64,000 nucleotides of DNA from Gammaproteobacteria bacterium. GTDB taxonomy: Bacteria > Pseudomonadota > Gammaproteobacteria > SZUA-229. A model generated the notes under the pieces. That model had not been told where the DNA came from and did not search any database. It saw nothing but the letters and a program-made list of their open reading frames with translations. The stretch spans positions 1-64,000 of the forward strand of contig JAGXGK010000042.1 in assembly GCA_024636785.1 (NCBI GenBank). The letters run 5' to 3'. The position numbers and the translations under genes are program-made. Shown here in pieces: positions 26,220-35,267 of the stretch (the first letter of the stretch is position 1; every line of letters starts with the position of its first letter).

Positions 26220-27800
26220 GTGAATAGAGTTTTTTATTTTTCAGGTCATCGACTAACGGTATTCCACTGGGACCGTAAAAAGTTTCACGGTGCCTGCTCG
26301 TTCGAGCCTAATCTGGAAGGCCTGGATAAATTCAAGCAGTATCTGAACACCTCCGCAAAATCGCCAGCCCGGTTACTGGTCGATGTCATTGAGGAAGACT
26401 TCAGAATAGAAACGGCACCGCATGTCTACGGTAAAGATAGAAAAGCCGTTATCGGTCGACTGCAAGACCGCCATTATCGCTCCAGCAGACAGTACGTCTA
26501 TTCGGAAGTCATTGGCCGTGAGAAAAAAGGCCGCCGCGATGACAAAGTATTAATCGGCGGTATCACCAATCCGGGCCTGGTTGACATCTGGAAAGACACC
26601 ATCGAAGAATGCCGGGTACCCTTAATTGGCATCTGGACGCTGCCATTGCTCAGTAAAGGCATGCTGCCACTGATCGGCGAGAAAGCCGGAGCCGTGCTGC
26701 TGGTGAGTCAGCAGGTTAACAGCAATCTTCGGCAGACATTCTTCAGAGATGGCAAAATGCTCTCCAGTCGCCAGTCAGTGATTAATCAGGACGCCGGCAA
26801 CATCAGCGACATTGGCAAGTTTGCCGCACCGGAAGTGGCAAGAACCGTCGCCTTTCTGCGCAATCAAAGGTTGATTGCTGCCGATGAGCTTGTGCATGTA
26901 CACATAGTTGGCTCGGAAAGCCAGATTAAATCGCTGCAAGCCGAATTCAAAACAGATGCCTTAAATGTAATAAAAACCCACACCCTTCCCGAGCTGCAAA
27001 ACAAAGCCGGCGTGCACGGCCTGTCAGGCAAATACTCCGATGGGATACTAACCTGGTTATGTGCCAGGCAGCAGGCATTCCAGTCGCATTACGGCATGGC
27101 GAAAGAGTACCGCGAATATTATTACCAGCTGGGCTCAAAAGCGCTTATGGCCGCTAGTATCCTGCTGCTTCTGGCGGCCATGCTAATCGCGCAATCTAAT
27201 TTCTCCAGCGCCATAGAGCATGAGCGCTCGGTCGAACTGCTGCGCGTGCAGGCCGAGGAATACAAAAAATTATACAAGCTGCGCTTTGAAGAATACGAAC
27301 CGGTGTTTGAGCACGCAAGATCAATGAATGCCGCCGTTGATATGGCCGAGCGCATAGCTCAGCACAGCCGAACCTCGCCGCTGGACTTCATGATAGAAAT
27401 AAGTGAAGTACTGTCAAAGCCCGGCCTTGGTATCGAGCATATAGATAAGATCGAATGGCAGGCGGAACAGTATAAAGACCTCGGCGACATCAAAGAGGTT
27501 AATAAAGGAAAAGTTGATGCCACCGTCGAAGACCCGGTCAGGCATGTCGGCGTAATTCACGGGCGTATAAATATTTCAGATGATAATTATAGAGTCTCGG
27601 TGACGCAGGTTAACCGGATTATTGAAGCCCTGAGTCAGCATGAAAGAGTTGAACAGGTCGAAGTTCTGAATATGCCCGTTGAGGTTCGCTCGGAAAAAGC
27701 CTTCACCGACGAAAGCGGCTTGAACGTCAATGCCGGCAGCAAAAAACAGAAAGGTAGGTTTGCGCTCAAAGTGACGATGAGAGAGCCGGATCATGAATAA
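26220..27800 (+). CDS. PilM/PilN-like bitopic pilus assembly protein (MshI position)
   Basis: 526 aa from GTG 26220 with AGGGA upstream. A cytoplasmic domain of about 300 residues resembles a degenerate PilM/actin-like fold; one membrane helix (about 308-328) and a periplasmic coiled-coil plus ferredoxin-like domain of PilN type follow. In Vibrio this slot is held by MshI, which has a similar PilM-PilN arrangement. It overlaps the next gene by 8 nt. The homology is weak by eye, so the symbol is withheld; position and topology carry the call. Confidence 0.65.
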   Translation: MNRVFYFSGHRLTVFHWDRKKFHGACSFEPNLEGLDKFKQYLNTSAKSPARLLVDVIEEDFRIETAPHVYGKDRKAVIGRLQDRHYRSSRQYVYSEVIGREKKGRRDDKVLIGGITNPGLVDIWKDTIEECRVPLIGIWTLPLLSKGMLPLIGEKAGAVLLVSQQVNSNLRQTFFRDGKMLSSRQSVINQDAGNISDIGKFAAPEVARTVAFLRNQRLIAADELVHVHIVGSESQIKSLQAEFKTDALNVIKTHTLPELQNKAGVHGLSGKYSDGILTWLCARQQAFQSHYGMAKEYREYYYQLGSKALMAASILLLLAAMLIAQSNFSSAIEHERSVELLRVQAEEYKKLYKLRFEEYEPVFEHARSMNAAVDMAERIAQHSRTSPLDFMIEISEVLSKPGLGIEHIDKIEWQAEQYKDLGDIKEVNKGKVDATVEDPVRHVGVIHGRINISDDNYRVSVTQVNRIIEALSQHERVEQVEVLNMPVEVRSEKAFTDESGLNVNAGSKKQKGRFALKVTMREPDHE

Positions 27801-28407
27801 GAAATTATATATTCACCCGCTCATAAAAAAACCACTGATACTATTCATGGCGGTAATAATTATTGCCATAGCGCTGGTTGCCGCCTCGGATCGTTATATA
27901 AAACATGCTTATGAAGGGCGACAATCAGAAAACAGAGCCATGCGCTTATGGAAAAACAAAATAGACGGCTCCAGAGAAAGCAACAAAATAATTGATCAAT
28001 ATGAATCGGATTATCGGGCTCTGGTAAGCAATAACATAGTCGGCGAAGAGAATCGGCTCAACTGGCTGGAAACTATACAGGAAGCCGCCAATGCTAAAGG
28101 CCTGTTCTCGGTAAAATACAATGTCAGTAGCCAGCGCCTGGTGGAAGATAAACAAGGCCGGCATAGCGCACAAGGCCTGGAAATCTATCGTAGTATGATG
28201 ACGCTGGATATGGAAATGGCGCACGAAGGTGATCTGTTTTCCATGCTCAATACCCTGCACGAAAAAGCGCAGGGACTTTTTACCGTCGATAAATGCGTGA
28301 TTGAAAATACCGGCAACAAAATAAAAAATAGCACTGAAAGAATACAGGCCTATTGTGATCTCAGCTGGTACAGTTTCAAGTCAGCTGAAAAGCGGAGCCA
28401 ACAGTAA
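27793..28407 (+). CDS. PilO-like pilus assembly protein (MshJ position)
   Basis: 204 aa. A short cytoplasmic N-terminus, one membrane helix (about 13-32), a charged coiled coil (35-85) and a small periplasmic domain match PilO/GspM/MshJ topology. Together with the preceding protein it should form the inner-membrane alignment complex. It overlaps the upstream gene by 8 nt and ends 1 nt before mshK. Confidence 0.68.
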   Translation: MNKKLYIHPLIKKPLILFMAVIIIAIALVAASDRYIKHAYEGRQSENRAMRLWKNKIDGSRESNKIIDQYESDYRALVSNNIVGEENRLNWLETIQEAANAKGLFSVKYNVSSQRLVEDKQGRHSAQGLEIYRSMMTLDMEMAHEGDLFSMLNTLHEKAQGLFTVDKCVIENTGNKIKNSTERIQAYCDLSWYSFKSAEKRSQQ

Positions 28408-28408
28408 A

Positions 28409-28816
28409 ATGATAACACTGAAAAAAATTCTATTGCCTCTCTTTTTGGTGCTGCCGCTACAGGCAATGGCGCAGCAATACAGCGAACAGTCGCTAAAAAC
28501 ATTATTCACCACCCCGCAAGAAAGGCAGGCGATAGATAGCAACAGAAGAAATAACAGAGCTTCAGCCAATCAGATACAGGGCGGCACTTCCAGAGTCCAG
28601 CTCAATGGCATCGTGAAACGCAGCAACGGAAAAAGCGTAGTCTGGATCAACGGCCAGAACACTATGGATAGCTCAAATGTAGAAAACTACAAAGTATATT
28701 CAAACGCCATCAACGCCGGCAACAAAACCCCGGTGATGATCGACGGCAAAACAATCTACCTCAAACCCGGCGAAACCTGGTCAGAAGGTGAGGGCGTTTC
28801 CGATGTTGCTAAATAA
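28409..28816 (+). CDS. mshK: MSHA biogenesis protein MshK-like (PilP-like)
   Basis: 135 aa from ATG 28409, which follows the previous stop by 1 nt and opens into a signal peptide (ITLKKILLPLFLVLPLQAMAQ). The mature domain has the pattern VQLNGIVKRSNGKSVVWINGQ...VMIDGKTIYLKPGE found in MshK and related periplasmic proteins that contact the secretin. The frame upstream of this ATG is read inside mshJ and is not used. Confidence 0.75.
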   Translation: MITLKKILLPLFLVLPLQAMAQQYSEQSLKTLFTTPQERQAIDSNRRNNRASANQIQGGTSRVQLNGIVKRSNGKSVVWINGQNTMDSSNVENYKVYSNAINAGNKTPVMIDGKTIYLKPGETWSEGEGVSDVAK

Positions 28817-28845
28817 TTTAAAAAGTGTAATCCACCGTGTTATTC

Positions 28846-30348
28846 ATGTCCACCCGTTCATCAGTTAAAACACCAAAAAATCAGCAGGGCTTAGCGTTGC
28901 TGATTTTGATTGTTGTTATAGTTTTAGCGTTCGCCACCTATTCATTTTCCGGGCTTTTTATTAATCAGATTAAAACCGATGAGAAAATGCAAACTCAGGC
29001 GGTATTGAAGAAGGCAAAAGCGGCACTTATTGCGTATGCTGTATCAAATTGGGCAGTAGCAGGAGATTATGGGGATCTGGGTAAACTACCATGCCCTGAT
29101 TATAATTCTTCGCTTCAAGAAGGAAAGCAGGATAGTAATTGTGGCAGCGCGTATGCAAACGGAATCGGGTATTTTCCATGGCGAACGGTTGGTATAGATG
29201 AACCCATGGATTCTAGCGGGTCCTGTCTTATCTATGCCGTGTCCCCTGCATATAAACAGACTCCATTTGCCGCGTTAAATCCTGACAGTTATGGGCAGTT
29301 TCAGATAGTGGATGAAAATGGCAATATTGTAGTTGGCGATACAGCAGAAAGCCGTCCAGTTGCGGTCATTATTGCACCTGATAGTACGTTATCCGGACAA
29401 TCTAGAAATATTCTTGCTGGAACTGCATGTGGCGGAGATTACAACAACCTTGCGGCATATCTTGATGACAATGGTACGATAAATAATGCAGCGATTGATA
29501 CAGGTACAGAGAATGTGATTGATCAGCTTCTGCAAATTTATGCTGGCACGAAATCCGTGACAAACCCGGTGAATGACAGGATTATAACTATCAGTTATGA
29601 CGAGCTATGGAGTTCTCAACAAGCTGTGCTAACAGGTGCAGCGTTCGATGAAAAAATTGAAAGCCTAACAGAAGCAATTGCACTCTGTTTTGCAGCATAT
29701 GGCGCAAATAATGGCGGACACTTACCCATGCCGGTATTACCTGATTTGAGTGGTGGTGAATATCGAAGGGATGTTGATTACGATGATAGTAATGATTTCA
29801 CATCTGGATACGCTGGTCGATTACCATATGATGTTAGTCGGGCTAATTTAGAATTAAGTAACGGAAATGATAGTTATGTTTTTAAGAATTCGTATTGTGA
29901 TGGTATTGATTTAGTATCAACACCATTGATAATAGAAAATATAAATTTTTCTAATGACGCAGGCAGTGATAGTGGTGAATATTTTAACGTTTGGAGAAAT
30001 TGGAAAGATCATTTTTTTTATATCATATCAAAAGCGCACAGACCTTCTAGTATCGCCGTGTCTGCATGCGGTGGTGATTGTGCAAAAGTAGGGGCTATAG
30101 ATTACGCTGGAATAGTCTTTTTTGCTGGTCTTAAACTAAATTCCCAGCAGCGGTACACATCTATATTTGATAGTGCACTGGCAGCTGATTTAGATGATGA
30201 TAAGGATGATATTGAGAATTATCTAGAAGACAATAGAGCGAGTATTTTTCCGGATAATTTAGGCAATGGTGTATACGATACAGTAGGCGCAGGAAGCAAT
30301 GATATTATGTTCTGCATTAAAACAGATATGAGTGTGGTGGCCTGCTAG
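28846..30348 (+). CDS. Large minor pilin-like protein with LPCP motif
   Basis: 500 aa from ATG 28846 (a GTG 9 nt earlier is possible; neither has a good ribosome site). A class III-like leader ends QQG before LALLILIVVIVLAFATYSFSG, a hydrophobic N-terminal helix without the usual Glu at +5, as in PilX- or GspK-type minor pilins. The periplasmic part holds GKLPCPDYN, which recurs in the next gene, and many Cys and Asp residues. Codon use is visibly richer in A and T than in the assembly genes before it. Its stop overlaps the next start (TAGTG). It may cap the pilus; function is inferred. Confidence 0.7.
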   Translation: MSTRSSVKTPKNQQGLALLILIVVIVLAFATYSFSGLFINQIKTDEKMQTQAVLKKAKAALIAYAVSNWAVAGDYGDLGKLPCPDYNSSLQEGKQDSNCGSAYANGIGYFPWRTVGIDEPMDSSGSCLIYAVSPAYKQTPFAALNPDSYGQFQIVDENGNIVVGDTAESRPVAVIIAPDSTLSGQSRNILAGTACGGDYNNLAAYLDDNGTINNAAIDTGTENVIDQLLQIYAGTKSVTNPVNDRIITISYDELWSSQQAVLTGAAFDEKIESLTEAIALCFAAYGANNGGHLPMPVLPDLSGGEYRRDVDYDDSNDFTSGYAGRLPYDVSRANLELSNGNDSYVFKNSYCDGIDLVSTPLIIENINFSNDAGSDSGEYFNVWRNWKDHFFYIISKAHRPSSIAVSACGGDCAKVGAIDYAGIVFFAGLKLNSQQRYTSIFDSALAADLDDDKDDIENYLEDNRASIFPDNLGNGVYDTVGAGSNDIMFCIKTDMSVVAC

Positions 30349-31124
30349 TGGTAATAAGAAAAAATATATCTGGCTTTACACTTATCGAATTGGCGATTGT
30401 GCTGGTTATTGTTGGTGTATTAATGGGAAGTTTTATTGGGTCACTGGCATCAAGAATTGAAACCACTCAACGCAACAATGCTAAAAATCAGCTTGAAGAT
30501 ATCAAAATGGCAATTTTAGGATTCGCTGCAGCAGAGGGTAAGTTACCGTGTCCTGCAACAACTGTCAGCGCAGGTGGCGCGGATCCTGCCGATGGCGTAT
30601 GTACATTGCAGCACGGGTTTGTGCCAGGTAGAACGCTTGGACTGGATGGTGCCTATAACATGGATAACTTATTAATTGATACATGGGGAAATCCAATTCG
30701 TTACAGTGTGACAACTGGTCCTGATTTTACTACGGCAGGCAATATGGCGGCGACAACCATGGCTGTTCTTGCTCCAAACTTGGTAGTTTGCAGCGAGGAT
30801 AGTGCTGCTGCTGATAGCTGTTCAGCAGGACTTGAATTGATTGACAACGCACCGTTCATTTTGTTGTCGCTGGGAAAAGACGGAAGTGCCTTTGTTTCAA
30901 ACGTAGCACCAAATTCAGATCAGGGTGAGAATGCCGGTGAAGTAGCTGTTGCAGCCAATGCTGCAGGGGAAAATCTGGCCTATACCGTAGGTGGCAATCG
31001 AGTATTTGTCAGTAAGGAGTTTAGTGCTGTTGGCTCAACAGCAGGCCAGTTCGACGATTTGATAGTATGGGTCTCGCCCTATATTCTTTACAGCCGCATG
31101 ATAGAAGCAGGCCAGTTGCCTTAA
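30348..31124 (+). CDS. Type IV prepilin-like protein with LPCP motif
   Basis: 258 aa, GTG start overlapping the preceding stop. A short leader MVIRKNISG is cut before FTLIELAIVLVIVGVLMG, with Glu at +5, the classical prepilin peptidase signal. The globular domain opens with EGKLPCPATT, parallel to GKLPCPDYN in the upstream protein, and contains VVCSEDSAAADSC, likely a disulfide loop. It ends 4 nt inside the convergent kinase gene. It is a minor pilin or pseudopilin that probably works with the upstream protein. Confidence 0.82.
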   Translation: MVIRKNISGFTLIELAIVLVIVGVLMGSFIGSLASRIETTQRNNAKNQLEDIKMAILGFAAAEGKLPCPATTVSAGGADPADGVCTLQHGFVPGRTLGLDGAYNMDNLLIDTWGNPIRYSVTTGPDFTTAGNMAATTMAVLAPNLVVCSEDSAAADSCSAGLELIDNAPFILLSLGKDGSAFVSNVAPNSDQGENAGEVAVAANAAGENLAYTVGGNRVFVSKEFSAVGSTAGQFDDLIVWVSPYILYSRMIEAGQLP

Positions 31125-32806
31125 TTATTAACCACCTGCTCCAACTTAAAACAAACACGCCCCTCGATATTTTCGTATAACTCCAACTCAATATTATGAC
31201 GGCTGGCCTGTTGCCGGCATTGGTATAAGCCAATACCAAAACCATCTTCTGAATCAAGCGGGGTGTTGAACAGCATGGCGGCGAGTTGTTCGGGCACGGC
31301 GTTGCCGGTATCGCAGACGGTGAGTCTTACGTTGTTGTTGCGACATTCCAGCTGCACGAATATTTCTATATCGGCTTGAAGGATGCGTTTGTGGCGGGCA
31401 TTGTCCAGCAGGTTTTCAATGATGCTGTCGTAAACATCGACAGGTATAGAAAAATCACTTTCGATATTTTCGATGAAGTCGATATTGCGCCGGTTGTAGC
31501 GCACTTTCAGTTGATTCCACCAGCTGCTGATGCTCGATATTTTGGACTGTTCCTGTTTCGGGGTGGATAGTTTATCGAGAGTGGTTTTCAGCCGTTGCGT
31601 CAACAGCGGCAGTTGCTGCTGCAAAATAACCTGCACGTCTTCAAGATTGGTGTCTTTATCCAGCGCGATCAGAGTCATGGTTTGCGTGGATTGCAAAATG
31701 TTTTTAACGTCGTGTGTGAGTTTGGAGCCGGTTTCATAAATAGCACGAAGGTGTGCCTGTTTGATCAGTTGCTGCTCCTGTATTTTGGCTCTGTAATAAA
31801 AGCTCAGCACGTTTAACAATAGTCTGGTGTGCAGTAACAGAGCGGGACCAATGGGACTGTAGGCGTATAGCGTTATATTTAAGCCATCGTCGACAAATTT
31901 TGCAGTGTGAGCGCTTTTTATGCCGGAGAGATGTTCCTGATTATGATTCTGCCAATGTACCCCGCAAACCCAGTCATAGGCGTACAGGTGTTGAATGCTG
32001 GTATGAAGAAACTGTTCAGGCTGGATGTTAGTGTTGGCTTCGACGGCGGAGAGTCTGGAGATCCACTGTTCAAAGGGGCCACCGATATTGAGCAGGTATC
32101 GTTCCCATATTTGCGCGATGCCGGAAAAGCCGGCGCGTGGTGTCCACAATACAGCTGTCGCGAGTAGAAACAGAGCGGCAATTAAAATTGTAATCACCAG
32201 CGAATGTAAATAAGGCGTTGTTGATGAAAATGTAACAAGTACGCTACCCATGCATAAAAACAGGGTCAGTATGACAATGAAAAAGCCACGAATGAAGTCG
32301 ATGTGCGCAGCGTGGGCGCTTCTTGAAGGAATAAAGACAAGCAGCAGTGGCAGGCCCAGCAAAATAAACTGAACGATTATTTGGTCACCCGCAGGAATCC
32401 CGGTTAATTCAAACAGGGTAGGATTGATGATAAGCACCAGCTCAAGAAAGAGGGTGATGACTGCCAGGCCATAAGTGGCCCGGCCGATGCCGCGCGCGAA
32501 GATGCGACCTGTGAGCAGGCTGAGCAGCAACAGCATCCAGAATGCGCTGATCCAGAAATTGAACCATAGGATGAAGACCAGTATGAAACCGGACAGCAGA
32601 GCCAGATTAATCCAGCTAAAGTTGTAATCACGACTTAAGATGGGCTGCCATAACAAAAACAGCCCGAAATGGGTCAGCAGGAAGCTGTAGGCAATCTTGT
32701 TGTCCGGCCCAAGAAAAACAGCCATTAATAGACTGAACAGCATCAGCCCGAGTAACTGATGCTCGAAGTTGAAAAAACGCCGGATGGATAGCAAAGGTAG
32801 AGTCAT
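31121..32806 (-). CDS. Membrane sensor histidine kinase, PrsK-like
   Basis: 561 aa. About seven to eight membrane helices fill residues 15-225, followed by a GAF-like region (about 245-345), a dimerisation helix with the phosphoacceptor in LTHDVKNILQS and an ATPase domain with IENLLDNARHK (N box) and DGFGIGLYQC (G box). This membrane-GAF-kinase order and the HDVKN motif resemble PrsK, partner of PrsR in exopolysaccharide loci. It converges on the prepilin genes at the end of the cluster that starts with the PrsR-like regulator, so they probably form a pair. The signal sensed is unknown. Confidence 0.85.
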   Translation of the reverse strand: MTLPLLSIRRFFNFEHQLLGLMLFSLLMAVFLGPDNKIAYSFLLTHFGLFLLWQPILSRDYNFSWINLALLSGFILVFILWFNFWISAFWMLLLLSLLTGRIFARGIGRATYGLAVITLFLELVLIINPTLFELTGIPAGDQIIVQFILLGLPLLLVFIPSRSAHAAHIDFIRGFFIVILTLFLCMGSVLVTFSSTTPYLHSLVITILIAALFLLATAVLWTPRAGFSGIAQIWERYLLNIGGPFEQWISRLSAVEANTNIQPEQFLHTSIQHLYAYDWVCGVHWQNHNQEHLSGIKSAHTAKFVDDGLNITLYAYSPIGPALLLHTRLLLNVLSFYYRAKIQEQQLIKQAHLRAIYETGSKLTHDVKNILQSTQTMTLIALDKDTNLEDVQVILQQQLPLLTQRLKTTLDKLSTPKQEQSKISSISSWWNQLKVRYNRRNIDFIENIESDFSIPVDVYDSIIENLLDNARHKRILQADIEIFVQLECRNNNVRLTVCDTGNAVPEQLAAMLFNTPLDSEDGFGIGLYQCRQQASRHNIELELYENIEGRVCFKLEQVVNN

Positions 32807-32853
32807 TTGCCTACAATTGCCTATTAATAAGTTTCATCAGGTAAATCGGTTCC

Positions 32854-33624
32854 ATGGTTTCTCAAATGCTAACAATATCGAAATTTACCATAATTGAATC
32901 GATGCGTAATCGATTGTTGTGGTTATCTCTGCTGATGATGATTATAGGCTTTGTGCTGGTTGAGTTTGTCGGTGATTTAGCCATCACCGAGCATCGTGCC
33001 ACGCAGCTGTCGGTGCTGGCGGTGTTTCTGCGCCTGAGCGCGGTGTTGCTGGTAGCGCTGTTTGTCGTCTCCAGCAGTTTGCGCGAGCTTCAGGACAAGA
33101 CACTGGAAATAATCCTGGCCATGGCCATCACCCGCAGCACTTACTATCTGGGGAAATTACTCGGTTACCTTGCCCTCTCGGTGCTCATGGCGATCGCTTA
33201 TGCCGTGTTGCTGCTGATTTACGCGCCGTTTGAGCAAGTTCTGATCTGGGCACTGTCGCTGGCATTCGAGCTGTCGCTGGTGGTAGCGCTGGCGCTGGTG
33301 ATGATGTTTACCTTTAAACAAACACCGGCAGCTTTAACCGGCGTATTCATCGTTTATTTGGCCGCCCGCATCATGGCGGCGCTGTCACTGATGGCGCAGC
33401 ACCCCATCGTCAGGGATGATAGCATCGGACAGAAGTTTATGAATGTTTTTATCGAAATGATGACCTGGATACTGCCTGACCTGAGCCGCTTCACACAAAC
33501 CGAATGGCTGGTTTACGCCACCGCTGACTGGCAACAACTATGGCCGATACTGATTCAAAGCCTGATCTATCTCAGTTTGTTATCAGCAATCGCGCTGTTT
33601 GATTTCTACCGGAAAAACTTTTAA
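32854..33624 (+). CDS. ABC-2 type exporter permease
   Basis: 256 aa with about six membrane helices (around 18-40, 60-82, 105-130, 137-160, 165-185, 230-250). SLRELQDKTLEIILAMAITRSTYYLGKLLGY is the coupling-helix region usual in ABC-2 permeases (YhaN/NatB-like). Its ATPase is most likely the gene at 35340. The stop overlaps the start of the next gene (TAATG). It is divergent from the kinase by 47 nt. The substrate is unknown; placement next to pilin genes suggests pilus or surface components. Confidence 0.78.
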   Translation: MVSQMLTISKFTIIESMRNRLLWLSLLMMIIGFVLVEFVGDLAITEHRATQLSVLAVFLRLSAVLLVALFVVSSSLRELQDKTLEIILAMAITRSTYYLGKLLGYLALSVLMAIAYAVLLLIYAPFEQVLIWALSLAFELSLVVALALVMMFTFKQTPAALTGVFIVYLAARIMAALSLMAQHPIVRDDSIGQKFMNVFIEMMTWILPDLSRFTQTEWLVYATADWQQLWPILIQSLIYLSLLSAIALFDFYRKNF

Positions 33625-34355
33625 TGCCGGCGATTTTTTTCGACAAAGAACGGCCGGTATGGCATGTGCCCAAAACGGTTCAGCTGCTTCTGGTGCTGGC
33701 GCTGGCGTTGCAACTGGTCTGGCATTGTCAGCAGCAAACCGACGTAGCACAGGCTGAAGACCTGCCCGCGCCCATGTCAGTGAGCGCCTACACGCTGGTT
33801 TCGCTGAATGAGCCCATCGCCATCTCAAAGCTGCTTAATTTATGGCTACAGTCATTCGATAACCAGCCCGGAATAAGTCTCTCCTTCCATCAGCTCGATT
33901 ACCTGCGCATTACCCGCTGGCTGGACACCATCATGGCACTCGACCCCGAAGGGCGCTACCCGATGCTGGTCGCCGCCAGAGTCTATGGCAGCGTCACCGA
34001 CCCGGCGCGCCAACGCATCATGATGGATTACATCTACAACAAGTTTAACGAAGACCCGAACCGGCACTGGCGCTGGCTGGCCCATGCCGCCATAATCACT
34101 AAACACAATCTAAAAGATATGCCGCTAGCGTTAAAATACGCCCGCGCACTGGCGGAAAAAGCCACCGGCGAACAGGTTCCCTATTGGGCGCGTGACATGC
34201 ACTTCATACTGTTGGAAGACATGGGCGAAATCGAAGCCGCCAAAGTTCTGGTGGGCGCATTACTGGAAAGCGGCGAAATAACCGATCCTTATGAACTGCG
34301 CTTCCTGAGCGAAAAAATCCGCGAATTAGAAGAAAAATCGACAGAAGGAGAGTAG
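33624..34355 (+). CDS. Membrane-anchored TPR-like protein of unknown function
   Basis: 243 aa. One N-terminal membrane helix (about 19-36) and a periplasmic helical domain with pairs of amphipathic helices (ALDPEGRYPMLVAARVYG, HWRWLAHAAIITKH, ALKYARALAEKA), resembling tetratricopeptide repeats. It is translationally coupled to the ABC permease upstream (1-bp overlap). I recognise no named family. It is probably an accessory subunit linking the transporter to a periplasmic partner, possibly the pilin encoded next. Confidence 0.6.
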   Translation: MPAIFFDKERPVWHVPKTVQLLLVLALALQLVWHCQQQTDVAQAEDLPAPMSVSAYTLVSLNEPIAISKLLNLWLQSFDNQPGISLSFHQLDYLRITRWLDTIMALDPEGRYPMLVAARVYGSVTDPARQRIMMDYIYNKFNEDPNRHWRWLAHAAIITKHNLKDMPLALKYARALAEKATGEQVPYWARDMHFILLEDMGEIEAAKVLVGALLESGEITDPYELRFLSEKIRELEEKSTEGE

Positions 34356-34357
34356 AG

Positions 34358-34375
34358 CTGTCGAGATCTCGACAG
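34358..34375. promoter_or_regulatory. 18-bp perfect palindrome upstream of the pilin promoter
   Basis: CTGTCGAGATCTCGACAG is perfectly symmetrical and lies 62 bp before the -24 element of the sigma-54 promoter at 34437. A half copy, TCGACAG, occurs at 34338-34344 inside the end of the preceding gene. It could be the enhancer site for the sigma-54 activator or a hairpin ending the upstream operon, although no U-tract follows. Confidence 0.5.
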
Positions 34376-34436
34376 AAAGAATAAGTTTTAACAGAATAAT
34401 AATAAAAAATCCCCATTGCAGCGGTATTTTTATAGA

Positions 34437-34452
34437 TGGCCTGTTAATTGCA
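34437..34452 (+). promoter_or_regulatory. Sigma-54 promoter of the pilin gene
   Basis: TGGCCTGTTAATTGCA matches the -24/-12 consensus TGGCACGNNNNTTGCA with the required 10 nt between GG and GC. Transcription would start near 34463, giving a leader of about 49 nt before the pilin ATG at 34512. The sigma-54 response regulator at 17474 is the natural candidate activator. Confidence 0.72.
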
Positions 34453-34511
34453 ATATAATCAGCTATAAATATAAAATAAGATCAATGCATAACAAAATTG
34501 AGAGAAATAGT

Positions 34512-35243
34512 ATGAGCATGCACCAACAAATGAGAAAACAGCTAGGCCGTCAACAGAAGGGTTTTACCCTGATTGAAATCGCAATTGTATTAGTAATTAT
34601 CGGCCTGCTACTGGGTGGCGTGCTCAAAGGTCAGGAATTGATTAATACTGCACGTGTTCGCTCGCTTAATAACAGCGTTGATGGCATTACCGCAGCCTGG
34701 TTCAGTTTTCAGGATCGTTATCGTGCGTTTCCGGGTGATTATTTAACGGCAAGAGCAGCTGTGAATTTGCCGGGTGTGACGGCAGGTGGTGATGGTAATG
34801 GTCAAGTCGTCACAGCTGCAGAGCGTGGACTTGCATGGGTGCATTTACAGGCAGCAGGTTATATAACCGGCGGTTATACTGATAATACTGCCAGCATCGC
34901 AGATGCCGCTTTATATGTATGCACCACAGTGCTATGTCCAGATAACGGATTCGGATCCGGTATGGTTATAAGTCACGGAAGTGTACAGATAAGTTCAGTT
35001 GCAGCGACAGCGGCAGCGCATGAATTGATTACTGGCCAGGGTGTTCCGGTTGACGTGCTTGCCGAGCTCGACCGTAAAGTAGATGACGGAATTGCTGGAG
35101 CTGGATTAATGCAAATAGGGTTGGGTGGCACCACCTGGACGCCAGCAATGGCTGCAGCTTGTATTAACACTGTTGCTACTGTCGATGAGTATCAGTTGAA
35201 AACACCCAGTGACAATTGTGCAGCGGTATTCAGAAATTTTTAA
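34512..35243 (+). CDS. Type IV prepilin (probable major pilin)
   Basis: 243 aa from ATG 34512 with GAGAGA 6 nt upstream; earlier in-frame starts lack such a site. The leader ends RQQKG and is cut before FTLIEIAIVLVIIGLLLGG, with Glu at +5. The globular part has FQDRYRAFPGDY, a motif shared by many MSHA-like and T2SS-like pilins, and two Cys pairs (CTTVLC; ACIN...DNC). It has its own sigma-54 promoter and an intrinsic terminator, so it is probably made in large amounts and separately from its neighbours. It lies between the permease and ATPase genes of an ABC exporter. Confidence 0.87.
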   Translation: MSMHQQMRKQLGRQQKGFTLIEIAIVLVIIGLLLGGVLKGQELINTARVRSLNNSVDGITAAWFSFQDRYRAFPGDYLTARAAVNLPGVTAGGDGNGQVVTAAERGLAWVHLQAAGYITGGYTDNTASIADAALYVCTTVLCPDNGFGSGMVISHGSVQISSVAATAAAHELITGQGVPVDVLAELDRKVDDGIAGAGLMQIGLGGTTWTPAMAAACINTVATVDEYQLKTPSDNCAAVFRNF

Positions 35244-35267
35244 TTGCATTGCGACGACGTGATATAA

